Shown here: positions 7,264 to 15,615 of the stretch, piece after piece
Numbering within the stretch: the stretch's first letter is position 1
Layout: every line of letters begins with the position of its first letter
Assembly (NCBI GenBank): GCA_038322235.1
Contig: JBBQFQ010000001.1
Span: 186,001 to 250,000 of the forward strand
Direction of reading: 5' to 3'
Source of the DNA: SZAS-18 sp038322235
GTDB taxonomy: Bacteria > Verrucomicrobiota > Verrucomicrobiia > Chthoniobacterales > SZAS-18
DNA: 64,000 bases
Program-made: the position numbers and the translations under genes
Notes under the pieces: model-generated
Seen by the model: the letters and a program-made list of their open reading frames with translations, nothing else
What the model was told of the DNA's origin: nothing
Databases searched by the model: none

Positions 7264-8283
7264 TCAGATCAGGAAGCGGCCGCCGGCCATGATCTGCTCT
7301 TGGTCGAACCAGATGTCGAAATCTCGCCCCACGCAGTCGATGTGGGTCTTGCTGAGCCAGCGCTGACCGGTGTGCTCGGAATACGGGTGGCCGAAAGCGA
7401 TGTGGATTCCCGGGATTTTCTCGTCCTGCAGGATGTGTCCGATCACGCCCTTGCAGGCGATGTTCGTACCGATCGCGAATTCGCCGATCCGGTTCGAATT
7501 TTCGTCCGTGCTCGTGTAGTCGCGGAACTCGCGCAGGAGTTCGTCATTGTCGCAGTCCATCCCGACGATCCGATTGTTCTCGATCTCGATTTTGAGCGGG
7601 CTCGGCTTCAAGTCGCCGTACTTTTCGCAGAGGTAATCCCCCACCACGCCGTCCACGACGAAGGTACCATTCGTATTGAACGGGGAAGTGAAAATCTCCC
7701 CTCCGGGAAGGTTGCCCCATTTGTCCGTCGTGATGATCCCGCTGGTCTTGATCCAGCGGAGATAAGGCGAAAAGTCCCCCACGAGTTCCGTGCCGTGGGG
7801 CGTTTTGCAGGTGATCCGCTCGGCCTGCCGGGCCTTCTCGATCAACCGTTGGGAGAGCTGGTCCACCGCGTGGAAATCCGCCCGCATGCCTTCCAGCATG
7901 ATTTGGCGGTTGATGTTCACCATGTGGCCGTGACGCAGCCTGTGCTTGTTCACGACGGCCGTCATCTGAATGCGCGAGCCGAGTTCCCCCGTCTGCGTGA
8001 GCGCCGCGAAGACACTGACCTGGGAACGCGCCAGATCCTCGAGGATCACCTTAGGCATGTCCTTGAGCGGTCGCGTGGCGTGCTTCTCGATCACGAACAC
8101 GCTGTACTCCGCTCCCACGGCCTCGATCTCCTGCTGAAGCGCGGCCGCGATCTCTCGCGAAGCTTCGTCCGTGATGATGGTCATCCGTTCGTTCGGCTGC
8201 AGGCGCAGGCAGACGTGGATGGCGTTGCGGGCTCCCGGAATGAGCTCCGGGTCCACGGGTTCAAGAAAGAGTCGGTCCGGCAT
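7264..8283 (-). CDS. M29-family metallo-aminopeptidase
   Basis: The 339-residue protein matches AmpS/AmpT-type aminopeptidases (peptidase family M29), which remove N-terminal residues using a dinuclear metal centre. Candidate metal ligands are visible in the C-terminal half: the glutamate in RIGEFAIGTN, the histidine in IHIAFGHPYSEH and the His/Asp pair in KTHIDCVGRDFD. The start MPDRLFLEPVDPELI at 8283 is chosen because upstream in-frame sequence overlaps the divergent hydrolase gene region and loses similarity. It is convergent with the secreted-protein gene, 27 bp apart, with a GC hairpin between. Substrate specificity cannot be read from the sequence. Confidence 0.85.
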   Translation of the reverse strand: MPDRLFLEPVDPELIPGARNAIHVCLRLQPNERMTIITDEASREIAAALQQEIEAVGAEYSVFVIEKHATRPLKDMPKVILEDLARSQVSVFAALTQTGELGSRIQMTAVVNKHRLRHGHMVNINRQIMLEGMRADFHAVDQLSQRLIEKARQAERITCKTPHGTELVGDFSPYLRWIKTSGIITTDKWGNLPGGEIFTSPFNTNGTFVVDGVVGDYLCEKYGDLKPSPLKIEIENNRIVGMDCDNDELLREFRDYTSTDENSNRIGEFAIGTNIACKGVIGHILQDEKIPGIHIAFGHPYSEHTGQRWLSKTHIDCVGRDFDIWFDQEQIMAGGRFLI

Positions 8284-8407
8284 GTGAGGCAGGGGCCGAC
8301 ATTGCGGCAATTTTGTCACGGCGCAAGAAACACGCGTGCCCCCCGGCCGGGGTTCTCCCGGCGCGGTTCCGCTGGCGCTGGGGCATTTCCAGGGTTCGCT
8401 TCCGGGA

Positions 8408-9478
8408 ATGCTCTCCCGATTCGCCTGTTTCTTGCTGCTGGTCACGGGAAGCCTTTTCGCTCGCGCCGCCGGGCCTGACATTGAGATCGTGACGGGCGAA
8501 AGCGAGGGCGCCAGATTTTCCATCGCTGCCCCCGCGAAGCCGGAGGCTCGCACCGGTCTGGTCCTGGTTTTCTGCCACGGCTACCGTCCGGAAGGGGGCG
8601 AGCTGCTCGATGGGCTGCTTCCGCTCAAGTCCGCTTCCGCCCATCTCGTCGAGAAGGGATGGGTGGTGGCTTCGACGAGCTACCGGCGGAACGGTCTGAT
8701 CGTCGCCGACGCCCTGCGCGATGTGAAAAACCTGCGCGCGGAGATCGCCCGCCGCTTTGGCGAACCCCGCCGGCTGATCCTGCACGGCGAGAGCATGGGC
8801 GGGGCGATCGCGACCCTCCTGGTCGAGCGGGAGCCAAAACTTTTTGCGGGCGCGGTCGTCGTGGGCGCGGCGCTTCAGATCGAGGAAGGCGGAAAGGCGC
8901 TGGCATTTTCCCACGCCCCCGGCGGGCCCTTGATCTTCCTTTGCAATCGGAGCGAAACGAAGGCGTCGCGAGAATACATCGAGGCCGCGAGATCAGCCCC
9001 CACCGCCCCCGTGCTGCTCACCGTGGATCGCGACGGACACGTGAACGTCAACCAGCGCGAAATCGAAGCGGCCCTCGCCGCGCTGAATCAATGGCTCGAA
9101 GGAGGCCCCGCCCCGAAGCCCGCCGATGCCACGCTCCCACCCGATCCGCGGCCCTCGGCGATGGATGCGATCGGAGGCGGCGGCGGGTCTGCCCGGTTGA
9201 CGCAGCTAAACCCCCTCTTCGGGAATATCACGCTCGATTTCCAAGCCTCAGACTTTGCACAACTAGGGGTCAAGCCCGGCGCGACCTTTCAACTGAAGTT
9301 CGGGAAAATGAGCGTGCCCGTGAAACTCGGCCAGACGTACACCGATGTCCCCAGCGGAGCGTGGGTCGCATTTTTTGACGCGGAGGACCGGTTGCTGGTG
9401 GCGATCAATCGCGGGAACGCCGCCGCGGCCCTCGGCGCCCAGGAGGGAGACCTCCTGCGCGTCGAAAACCTCCCTTGA
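8408..9478 (+). CDS. Exported alpha/beta hydrolase with a C-terminal SAM-hydroxide-adenosyltransferase-like domain
   Basis: The 356-residue protein begins with a signal peptide (MLSRFACFLLLVTGSLFARA), followed by an alpha/beta hydrolase domain (about 48-255) with the oxyanion HGY motif and nucleophile elbow HGESMGG (Ser129). Residues 275-356 (PLFGNITLDFQASDF ... TYTDVPSGAWVAFFDAEDR ... INRGNAAAALGA) resemble the C-terminal beta-barrel of the DUF62 / SAM hydroxide adenosyltransferase family, without that family's N-terminal catalytic domain. This looks like a real fusion because the frame is continuous and no start lies between the parts. It is probably an esterase or peptidase-like hydrolase; the role of the appended barrel is unknown. 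Confidence 0.75.
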   Translation: MLSRFACFLLLVTGSLFARAAGPDIEIVTGESEGARFSIAAPAKPEARTGLVLVFCHGYRPEGGELLDGLLPLKSASAHLVEKGWVVASTSYRRNGLIVADALRDVKNLRAEIARRFGEPRRLILHGESMGGAIATLLVEREPKLFAGAVVVGAALQIEEGGKALAFSHAPGGPLIFLCNRSETKASREYIEAARSAPTAPVLLTVDRDGHVNVNQREIEAALAALNQWLEGGPAPKPADATLPPDPRPSAMDAIGGGGGSARLTQLNPLFGNITLDFQASDFAQLGVKPGATFQLKFGKMSVPVKLGQTYTDVPSGAWVAFFDAEDRLLVAINRGNAAAALGAQEGDLLRVENLP

Positions 9479-9599
9479 TTTTTCCCTGAGCGGAAGAATC
9501 CGCCGTTTCCGGTGACAGACGGCTCAAGTATTGCTGATTATCCGTGTCTTAATCCGACGGCTGTTCGCGTCGCCCTTCCACCCTCGTCCCCATCGAATC

Positions 9600-11144
9600 G
9601 TGAACAAATCCTCTCCACCCCTCCTCTTCTTGTACGGCCTGCTGACGTCCGCGGCGCTGGCCGCCGGCGAGAAGTCCACTGAAAACGCGACCCCGCCGCT
9701 CGGATTCCCGGGCGGTCAGAAGGAAGCCCTCGGCTCGACCTTCGAGGGAGTGCCCTTTTACCCCGCTCCTAGCCGCTACCTGAGCCGGCCGATCATCGAT
9801 CCGGTGCGGCACTGGAACGAGGTCGCGGTCAATGCGACGGGCCTGGACCACACGCCCGTTCCTCCGGGCGACCCGCGGGTGTTTGGCGAGCAACTGGGGC
9901 CGGCGCGGGCCAGCCGCGCCATGGCGATCATCCACCTCGCGATGTTTGAGGCCGCGAACGCCTTCGAGCGGGAGTATCGGAGCTATGCCGGTCTTCCCCG
10001 CCAGACCCAGCCCGCCTCGTACGATGCGGCGGTGGCACAGGCGGCGCACGACACGCTCGTCGCCATGTTCCCCTCGCAGAAGCCGGCTTTTGACGGGTTT
10101 TTGCTCGCGGATCTCGCGCTCGTGCGGAACCACCGACTGCGCGACAACGGGATCGACCTCGGCCACCGCGCCGCCGCGGCCATCCTCGCGCTGCGCGTGA
10201 ATGACGGCTCCGCCCAAGCCGAGCCCCGCTTGGGAACTGGCTTCCTGACGAGCAACGACGTGGGAAAATGGCGCCAGGATCCGATCAGCCAAGTGCCGAT
10301 CGCCTTGGGCGCATTCTGGAGCCAGGTGAAACCGTTCGTGCTGCACTCGAGCGCGCAGTTTGTCCTCCCGCCACCTCCCGCCGTAAACAGCCCGGCCTAC
10401 ACGGCGGCATACCTTGAAGCCAAGGCCCTCGGCGGCGATGGCATCGTCACCTCGACCCAACGTACGGCCGAGCAGACCTTTATCAGCACTTTCTGGGCCT
10501 ATGATGGTACGCCGAGCCTCTGTGCCCCGCCGCGCCTGTACAATCAGATCACGCTTGAAATCGCCGACCAACGCCGCACGGGTGGCGTGGAGGTGGCCCG
10601 GCTCCTCGCGCTGGTGAACGTCGCGATGGCCGATACCGCGATGGCGGCGTGGGAATCAAAGTATCGCTACCAGTACTGGCGCCCGGTGACGGGCATCCGG
10701 GAATCCGATCCCGGCACCGGTCCATCCGGTTTGGGCGACGGCAATCCGAACACCCCCGGCGATCCGACCTTCACTCCGCTCGGGGCGCCGGCGAGCAATC
10801 TCACGGGTCCGAACTTCACGCCGCCGTTCCCGGCTTATCCGTCGGGTCACGCGGCATTCGGAGGCGCCCTCTTCCAGACGCTCCGCCGGTTCTATCACAC
10901 CGACGCGATCGCGTTCACGTTTGTGTCCGATGAGTTCAATGGCTCGACGCAGGACAACCAGGGGCACGTCCGTCCGCTGCGTCCGCGCCGATTCGCGAAC
11001 CTCTCGCAGGCGGAGGAGGAGAACGGCCAGAGTCGCATCTATCTCGGAATCCATTGGGCTTTCGACAAGACTGGCGGCATCACCCAGGGTCGGCACGTCG
11101 CCGACTACGTCTTCGACCACGCGCTCGGACGCCGCGAGGATTGA
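9600..11144 (+). CDS. Vanadium-dependent haloperoxidase / PAP2-superfamily protein
   Basis: From the GTG at 9600 the product is 514 residues with a signal peptide (PPLLFLYGLLTSAALAAG), so it is exported. The three vanadate/phosphate-binding segments of the PAP2/haloperoxidase fold are in order near the C-terminus: a Lys/Arg pair in ESKYRYQYWRPVTGIR, the PSGH box in AYPSGHAAFGGALF, and the Arg-His segment in RIYLGIHWAFDKTGG. Length and spacing fit bacterial vanadium haloperoxidases, which use H2O2 to oxidise halides, although acid phosphatase activity is an alternative. The ORF extends upstream to a TTG at 9531, but the signal peptide supports 9600. A terminator follows. Confidence 0.85.
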   Translation: MNKSSPPLLFLYGLLTSAALAAGEKSTENATPPLGFPGGQKEALGSTFEGVPFYPAPSRYLSRPIIDPVRHWNEVAVNATGLDHTPVPPGDPRVFGEQLGPARASRAMAIIHLAMFEAANAFEREYRSYAGLPRQTQPASYDAAVAQAAHDTLVAMFPSQKPAFDGFLLADLALVRNHRLRDNGIDLGHRAAAAILALRVNDGSAQAEPRLGTGFLTSNDVGKWRQDPISQVPIALGAFWSQVKPFVLHSSAQFVLPPPPAVNSPAYTAAYLEAKALGGDGIVTSTQRTAEQTFISTFWAYDGTPSLCAPPRLYNQITLEIADQRRTGGVEVARLLALVNVAMADTAMAAWESKYRYQYWRPVTGIRESDPGTGPSGLGDGNPNTPGDPTFTPLGAPASNLTGPNFTPPFPAYPSGHAAFGGALFQTLRRFYHTDAIAFTFVSDEFNGSTQDNQGHVRPLRPRRFANLSQAEEENGQSRIYLGIHWAFDKTGGITQGRHVADYVFDHALGRRED

Positions 11145-11161
11145 TTGTTGTCCCCCCCGGA

Positions 11162-11201
11162 GGCCGGGTGGGCTGGCGAGAGCTGGTCCCCCGGCCTTTT
11201 T
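11162..11201 (+). terminator. Rho-independent terminator after the haloperoxidase
   Basis: A GC-rich stem GGCCGGG / CCCGGCC encloses a 21-base apical region and is followed directly by TTTTTG, about 18 bases after the stop codon on the same strand. Confidence 0.7.
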
Positions 11202-11363
11202 GTTCCCGCGAGCTTCGCGCTCGTCCGCTCGAGTCGCCCCGACCGGCTTCATCACGGCGGGCCGCATTCTCCGCTTGTCACCCGCTCGGACCAAGGCTTG
11301 CCTTGCGCCCGCATGCCCTGAGCCCTCGAGGTGGGGCGGCGCTCCTCCTCCGTCCCGTCTCCT

Positions 11364-13112
11364 ATGTCCACCGCCCAGTCCGTTGTCCATTCCGTCGAGC
11401 AAGGGAAAGCCTCTCAGGTCATCCGCATGGCCGTGGTCGGCGTCGTCGTGCTCGGCATCATGCTGATCTTTCTCCTCGCCCGTTTCCGGGGGTTCAATCA
11501 CATCGAGGCGATGGACTCGGCGCAGGTCGCGCGACAGGTGGAGGCGGGGAAGGGCTTCACGACCAAGTTCATCCGCCCGCTCGCGCTCTGGCAGCTGGAG
11601 AAGTTCACCGGCGCGCCGGTGAACCTCGGGAAGACGGATCTGCCGGACACGGCGAACGCGCCGCTGCCCGTCCTGCTGAACGTCCTCCCGATCAAGCTGG
11701 CAGGGAACGAGATGAAGTTCCCACAGGGGGTGTATTTCCCGGCGGAGGAACGCTGGATCGCCGCGTTTTCGATGGTGTTTTTTCTCGCGGCCGTCGCGGT
11801 GTTCTTTTTCCTCGCCCGCCGGCTCTTCGACGAACGGCTGGCGCTCCTCGGGTCAGGCCTGGTCCTCGTCTGCGACCTTTTCTGGGAGTTCTCGGTGAGC
11901 GGGTTGCCCCAAAATACGCTTCTGCTTCTCTTCATGGGTGCGCTCTATGCCCTCGAACGCGCGGCGGAGGAGAATCAGGCCGGTCAACTGGCGACGAAAT
12001 GGTTTGTCGTGGCCGGCGGTCTTTTCGGCCTCATGGAGCTCTGCCACGGTCTCGCGATCTGGCCCTTCCTGGGTTTGCTCGCCTTCTCCGCGGCGTATTT
12101 CAAGCCTCGGGGTCTCTCGACGGGCATCCTCGCCCTGGTTTTTCTCGCCGTCATCACGCCCTGGCTCATCCGGAATTACAACGTTTGCGGAAACATTCTC
12201 GGGATCGCGAACTACTCGATCTACGACGGTGTGAAGGGGACCCCCGGCGTGCTCATGCGCTCGAACTCGCTGGATTATGTGAACGACGTCACCCCGATGT
12301 GGTGGCGCCCGAAGATTCAAGCGAGCATCCTCGCCCAGTTCGGCGGCCTCTACGGGCTGCTGGGGGCGACGCTGGTGGCACCCGTGTTTTTCGTCGCGCT
12401 CCTCCACCCTTTCAAACGGCGGGAAACGGCCCATTTTCGCTGGCTCATCCTTTCGATGTGGCTCGCCGCAGTGCTCGGAATGGCGATCTACGGACTCGCG
12501 CCCGCGCCGGGAGCGGGCGCGATCGACCCACTCTCCGCGAATCAGCTGCACGTCCTCTTCATCCCGCCGATGATCGCATTCGGCCTCGCCTATGTCTTGA
12601 TCCTCGTGAGCCGGCTTGAGTTCAGCTCCGTACCGCTGCTCCGCCTTGGCTTCATGGTCCTCCTCTTCCTGGTTTCGGCCTTTCCGTTGATCACCTCGCT
12701 CCTCCCGTCCGTGGCCGCACCGGTTCGGTTTCCCCCGTATTTTCCGCCGATCACGAACGCCGCGGCGAAGTGGGTGGGGGAAAACGAGTTGATCGTTTCC
12801 GACCAACCTTGGGCCGTCGCTTGGTACGGAAACCGGAAGAGCGTCTGGATGCCCATCAAAATCGCGGATTTCGTTACGCTGGTGGACTATCCCCCGACCG
12901 GCACCGTCGTGGCCGGGCTGTTCGTCTCGCCGCTGACCGGTCACTTGAAACTGTTTCCGGAGATCCTGCGAGGTGACTATCGGGAATGGACGGGGGTGAT
13001 TCTGCGGCAGCCTCCCGCGTCCTTCCCGTTCCGGGAAATCCAGTCGCTCCCGCCCGACGGAGAATTCGCCTTCTTTTCCGATCGAAAGCGCTGGGAAACC
13101 GCTCCGAAGTAA
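11364..13112 (+). CDS. Multi-span membrane protein of the GT39/ArnT-like glycosyltransferase type
   Basis: The 582-residue protein has about 10-12 predicted membrane spans (first at about residues 22-40, then clusters at 130-160, 165-190, 215-275, 325-350 and 370-440) and a C-terminal soluble part of about 120 residues. The first extramembrane loop contains GFNHIEAMDSAQVARQV, which resembles the acidic-residue loop of GT-C enzymes that use polyprenyl-phosphate sugars. This supports a membrane glycosyltransferase of the dolichyl-phosphate-mannosyltransferase clan, donor and acceptor unknown. The ATG at 11364 is preferred over an upstream in-frame start because it begins MSTAQSVVHSVEQGK. Confidence 0.65.
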   Translation: MSTAQSVVHSVEQGKASQVIRMAVVGVVVLGIMLIFLLARFRGFNHIEAMDSAQVARQVEAGKGFTTKFIRPLALWQLEKFTGAPVNLGKTDLPDTANAPLPVLLNVLPIKLAGNEMKFPQGVYFPAEERWIAAFSMVFFLAAVAVFFFLARRLFDERLALLGSGLVLVCDLFWEFSVSGLPQNTLLLLFMGALYALERAAEENQAGQLATKWFVVAGGLFGLMELCHGLAIWPFLGLLAFSAAYFKPRGLSTGILALVFLAVITPWLIRNYNVCGNILGIANYSIYDGVKGTPGVLMRSNSLDYVNDVTPMWWRPKIQASILAQFGGLYGLLGATLVAPVFFVALLHPFKRRETAHFRWLILSMWLAAVLGMAIYGLAPAPGAGAIDPLSANQLHVLFIPPMIAFGLAYVLILVSRLEFSSVPLLRLGFMVLLFLVSAFPLITSLLPSVAAPVRFPPYFPPITNAAAKWVGENELIVSDQPWAVAWYGNRKSVWMPIKIADFVTLVDYPPTGTVVAGLFVSPLTGHLKLFPEILRGDYREWTGVILRQPPASFPFREIQSLPPDGEFAFFSDRKRWETAPK

Positions 13113-13191
13113 GAGCGGACGAACGTAGGGAGAGGTCCGAGGTACGAGCTCGGCTTTGCGGAAGCGCCCGGATTGGCTACTGTGCCGGTTC

Positions 13192-13551
13192 ATGCCTGCT
13201 GCGAAACCGGCGACTGATTCCGCTCCCGCCCCCGATTTCGAGGGCGCGATGGGCCGGCTCGACGAGATCGTCGAGCGCATGGAATCCAGCCGCCTGCCGC
13301 TCCACGAGCTCCTCGCGAGCTACGAGGAGGGCACGAAACTCGTCCGCGTTTGTACCGAGCACCTCAACACCGCCGAGCAAAGAATCGAGATCATCACCCG
13401 CAATGCCCAGGGGGAACCCGCCGCGGTCCCGCTGATCGCCGGGGCCGAACTCCCGAAAGAGAGCCGCCGCGCGGCGCGCTCCGCCGTTCCCAAGTCCGTT
13501 TCCATCCCACCTGCACCTGCCTCCCATCCCGATGAAGTCTCCCTCTTCTGA
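13192..13551 (+). CDS. xseB: Exodeoxyribonuclease VII small subunit
   Basis: The 119-residue protein contains the XseB helical domain (about residues 14-70: FEGAMGRLDEIVERMES..LPLHELLASYEEGTKL). XseB is the regulatory helical subunit that binds XseA to form the ATP-independent single-strand exonuclease ExoVII. The usual protein is 70-90 residues; here a low-complexity tail of about 45 residues rich in Ala, Pro and Ser is added. The gene overlaps the 5' end of dxs by 20 bp, a neighbour relation (xseB-dxs) common in many bacteria; xseA is not in the window. Confidence 0.92.
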   Translation: MPAAKPATDSAPAPDFEGAMGRLDEIVERMESSRLPLHELLASYEEGTKLVRVCTEHLNTAEQRIEIITRNAQGEPAAVPLIAGAELPKESRRAARSAVPKSVSIPPAPASHPDEVSLF

Positions 13552-15547
13552 AACGGTCCTCGCCTCCGCCGCCAAAGACGCCTCCTCCGAGCCGGTCGCG
13601 GCCGCCCCGGTGGAAATTCAGGCTCCGGCGTGTCCGATTCTCTCGAAGATCAATTCTCCCGCGGACGTGAAGGCCCTCGCGGCCACGGATCTCCCGCAGC
13701 TCGCGCAGGACATGCGGGATTCGTTGATCTACTCGATGAGCGAAAGCAATCCCTCTTCGCTCGGCGGACATCTCGGACCGAATCTCGGGGTGGTCGAACT
13801 CACGATCGCACTTCATCGAGTGTTTGCGTCGCCGAAGGACAAGATGCTCTGGGACGTCTCGCACCAAGTGTATGGGCACAAGCTCCTCACGGGCCGGCGC
13901 GACAAGATCAATACGATCCGGCAGTACGGAGGCCTCAACGGCTTCCTTCTCCGTACCGAAAGCGAACACGATTGCTACGGGGCCGGCCACGCCGGCACCG
14001 CCCTCTCCGCCGGCCTGGGCATGGCGGTCGCCCGCGATCTGAAAGGCACAGATGAAAGCGTCGTCGTCGTCGCCGGTGATGCCGCCTTCACCTGTGGCGT
14101 AAGCTACGAGGCGCTGAACAATGTCGCGGAGTCGACGAGGAAGTTCATCATAATCCTGAATGATAACGAGTGGTCGATCGCGAAGAATGTCGGCGCCATC
14201 GCCACGTATCTGAACAAGATTACGACGAGCACTTCGTACAAGGGCCTGCACGAGCGCGCGGCGCAGTTTGTGAAGTGGATCGGCGGCGACGCCGCGCTGA
14301 AATTCGCCCACAAGGTGGAGGAAGGAGTGAAGGGTCTGGTCCTGCCGAGCGTGATCTTCGAGGACCTCGGTCTCCGCTACTACGGGCCGATTGACGGGCA
14401 CGACACGACGAACCTCATCAACACGCTCGAATTCCTGAAAACGCAGGATGAGCCGGTCATCCTCCATATTCTCACGCAGAAGGGGCGCGGCTTTGAGCCG
14501 GCCTTGAAGCAGCCGGACAAGTATCACGGTCTCGGGAAATACAACATCACGACGGGCGCCACGGCCCCCGCGGATCTGCCGACTTATTCGGAATATTTCG
14601 GCAAGTCCCTCGCCAAGTTCGCGAATGACAATCAGCGCATTGTCGCCATCACCGGGGCGATGCCGACTGGCACCGGGCTCGTGCATTTCGGCAAGGTGCA
14701 CCCGAAGCGGCTGTTCGATGTGGGCATCGCCGAGGAGCATGCCGCCCTCTTCGCGTGCGGATTCGCGACGCAGGGTCTGAAGCCGTTTCTCGCGATCTAC
14801 AGCACCTTCATGCAGCGCGCCTACGACATGATCATTCATGACATCGCGCTGCAAAACCTGAACGTCTGCCTCTGCATGGACCGCGCCGGCCTGAGCGGCG
14901 ACGACGGCCCCACCCATCACGGCTTGTTCGACATTGGCTATCTCCGCCATGTCCCGGGAATTGTCTTCATGCAGCCGAAGGATGAGGACGAATTCGTCGA
15001 CATGCTCTGGACGATGACCCACTACAATCAGGGTCCGATCGCCATCCGGTATCCCCGCGGCGCGGGCACGGGCGCGAAGCCGAAGGAGACTCCGAAGCTG
15101 CTCGAGGTCGGAAAGTCCGAGGTCGTGAAGCACGGCACCCAGGTGGCGATTTTCGGCTTGGGCAACATGTGCCAGCTCGCCGAGAAAGCCGCGCAGATGC
15201 TGGAGAAGGACGGGATCTCCACCGCGGTGATCAACCCCCGCTGGATCAAACCGCTCGACACGGCGACGCTCGAGTTCTTCGCGCGCAGTGTCGACGTGGT
15301 CGCGACGATGGAGGACCACGTTTTGATGAACGGCTTCGGCTGCGCCGTGATGGAGCATCTCTCCGATGCGGGCATCACCACTCCGGTCGTGCGCGTGGGC
15401 TGGCCCGACCAGTTCGTCGAGCACGGCGGCGTCAACGTCCTGCGCAAGAAGCATGGCCTGACGCCGGAAGCACTCGTCGAAAAGGTGAAGGCGAAGCTCG
15501 CCGCGAAGGCTGCGCCGAAGGCGCCGGTGGCTGCCACCGCCGCCTGA
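13532..15547 (+). CDS. dxs: 1-deoxy-D-xylulose-5-phosphate synthase
   Basis: The 671-residue protein is Dxs, the thiamine-diphosphate enzyme that condenses pyruvate with glyceraldehyde-3-phosphate in the first step of the MEP isoprenoid pathway. It has the LGGHLGPNLGVVELTIALH motif near residue 75, the DVSHQVYGHKLLTGR block, the TPP motif GDAAFTCGV...NDNEWSI, the catalytic glutamate in DVGIAEEHAA and the C-terminal transketolase domain (EDHVLMNGFG). Against the typical 620-640 residues it carries a roughly 35-residue N-terminal extension and an Ala-rich tail. It overlaps xseB by 20 bp and is followed by a strong terminator. Confidence 0.97.
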   Translation: MKSPSSETVLASAAKDASSEPVAAAPVEIQAPACPILSKINSPADVKALAATDLPQLAQDMRDSLIYSMSESNPSSLGGHLGPNLGVVELTIALHRVFASPKDKMLWDVSHQVYGHKLLTGRRDKINTIRQYGGLNGFLLRTESEHDCYGAGHAGTALSAGLGMAVARDLKGTDESVVVVAGDAAFTCGVSYEALNNVAESTRKFIIILNDNEWSIAKNVGAIATYLNKITTSTSYKGLHERAAQFVKWIGGDAALKFAHKVEEGVKGLVLPSVIFEDLGLRYYGPIDGHDTTNLINTLEFLKTQDEPVILHILTQKGRGFEPALKQPDKYHGLGKYNITTGATAPADLPTYSEYFGKSLAKFANDNQRIVAITGAMPTGTGLVHFGKVHPKRLFDVGIAEEHAALFACGFATQGLKPFLAIYSTFMQRAYDMIIHDIALQNLNVCLCMDRAGLSGDDGPTHHGLFDIGYLRHVPGIVFMQPKDEDEFVDMLWTMTHYNQGPIAIRYPRGAGTGAKPKETPKLLEVGKSEVVKHGTQVAIFGLGNMCQLAEKAAQMLEKDGISTAVINPRWIKPLDTATLEFFARSVDVVATMEDHVLMNGFGCAVMEHLSDAGITTPVVRVGWPDQFVEHGGVNVLRKKHGLTPEALVEKVKAKLAAKAAPKAPVAATAA

Positions 15548-15566
15548 TCGGCCCTCGCTCATTTCA

Positions 15567-15598
15567 CGCGCCGCGGATTCGTCCGCGGCGCGCTTTTT
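15567..15598 (+). terminator. Rho-independent terminator of dxs
   Basis: A perfect 11-bp stem (CGCGCCGCGGA / TCCGCGGCGCG) with a TTCG tetraloop is followed by CTTTTTC, 20 bases downstream of the dxs stop. The T-run is on the plus strand, so it serves dxs rather than the converging mutS. Confidence 0.9.
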
Positions 15599-15615
15599 CA
15601 TTTCGCGCCGGGCGC

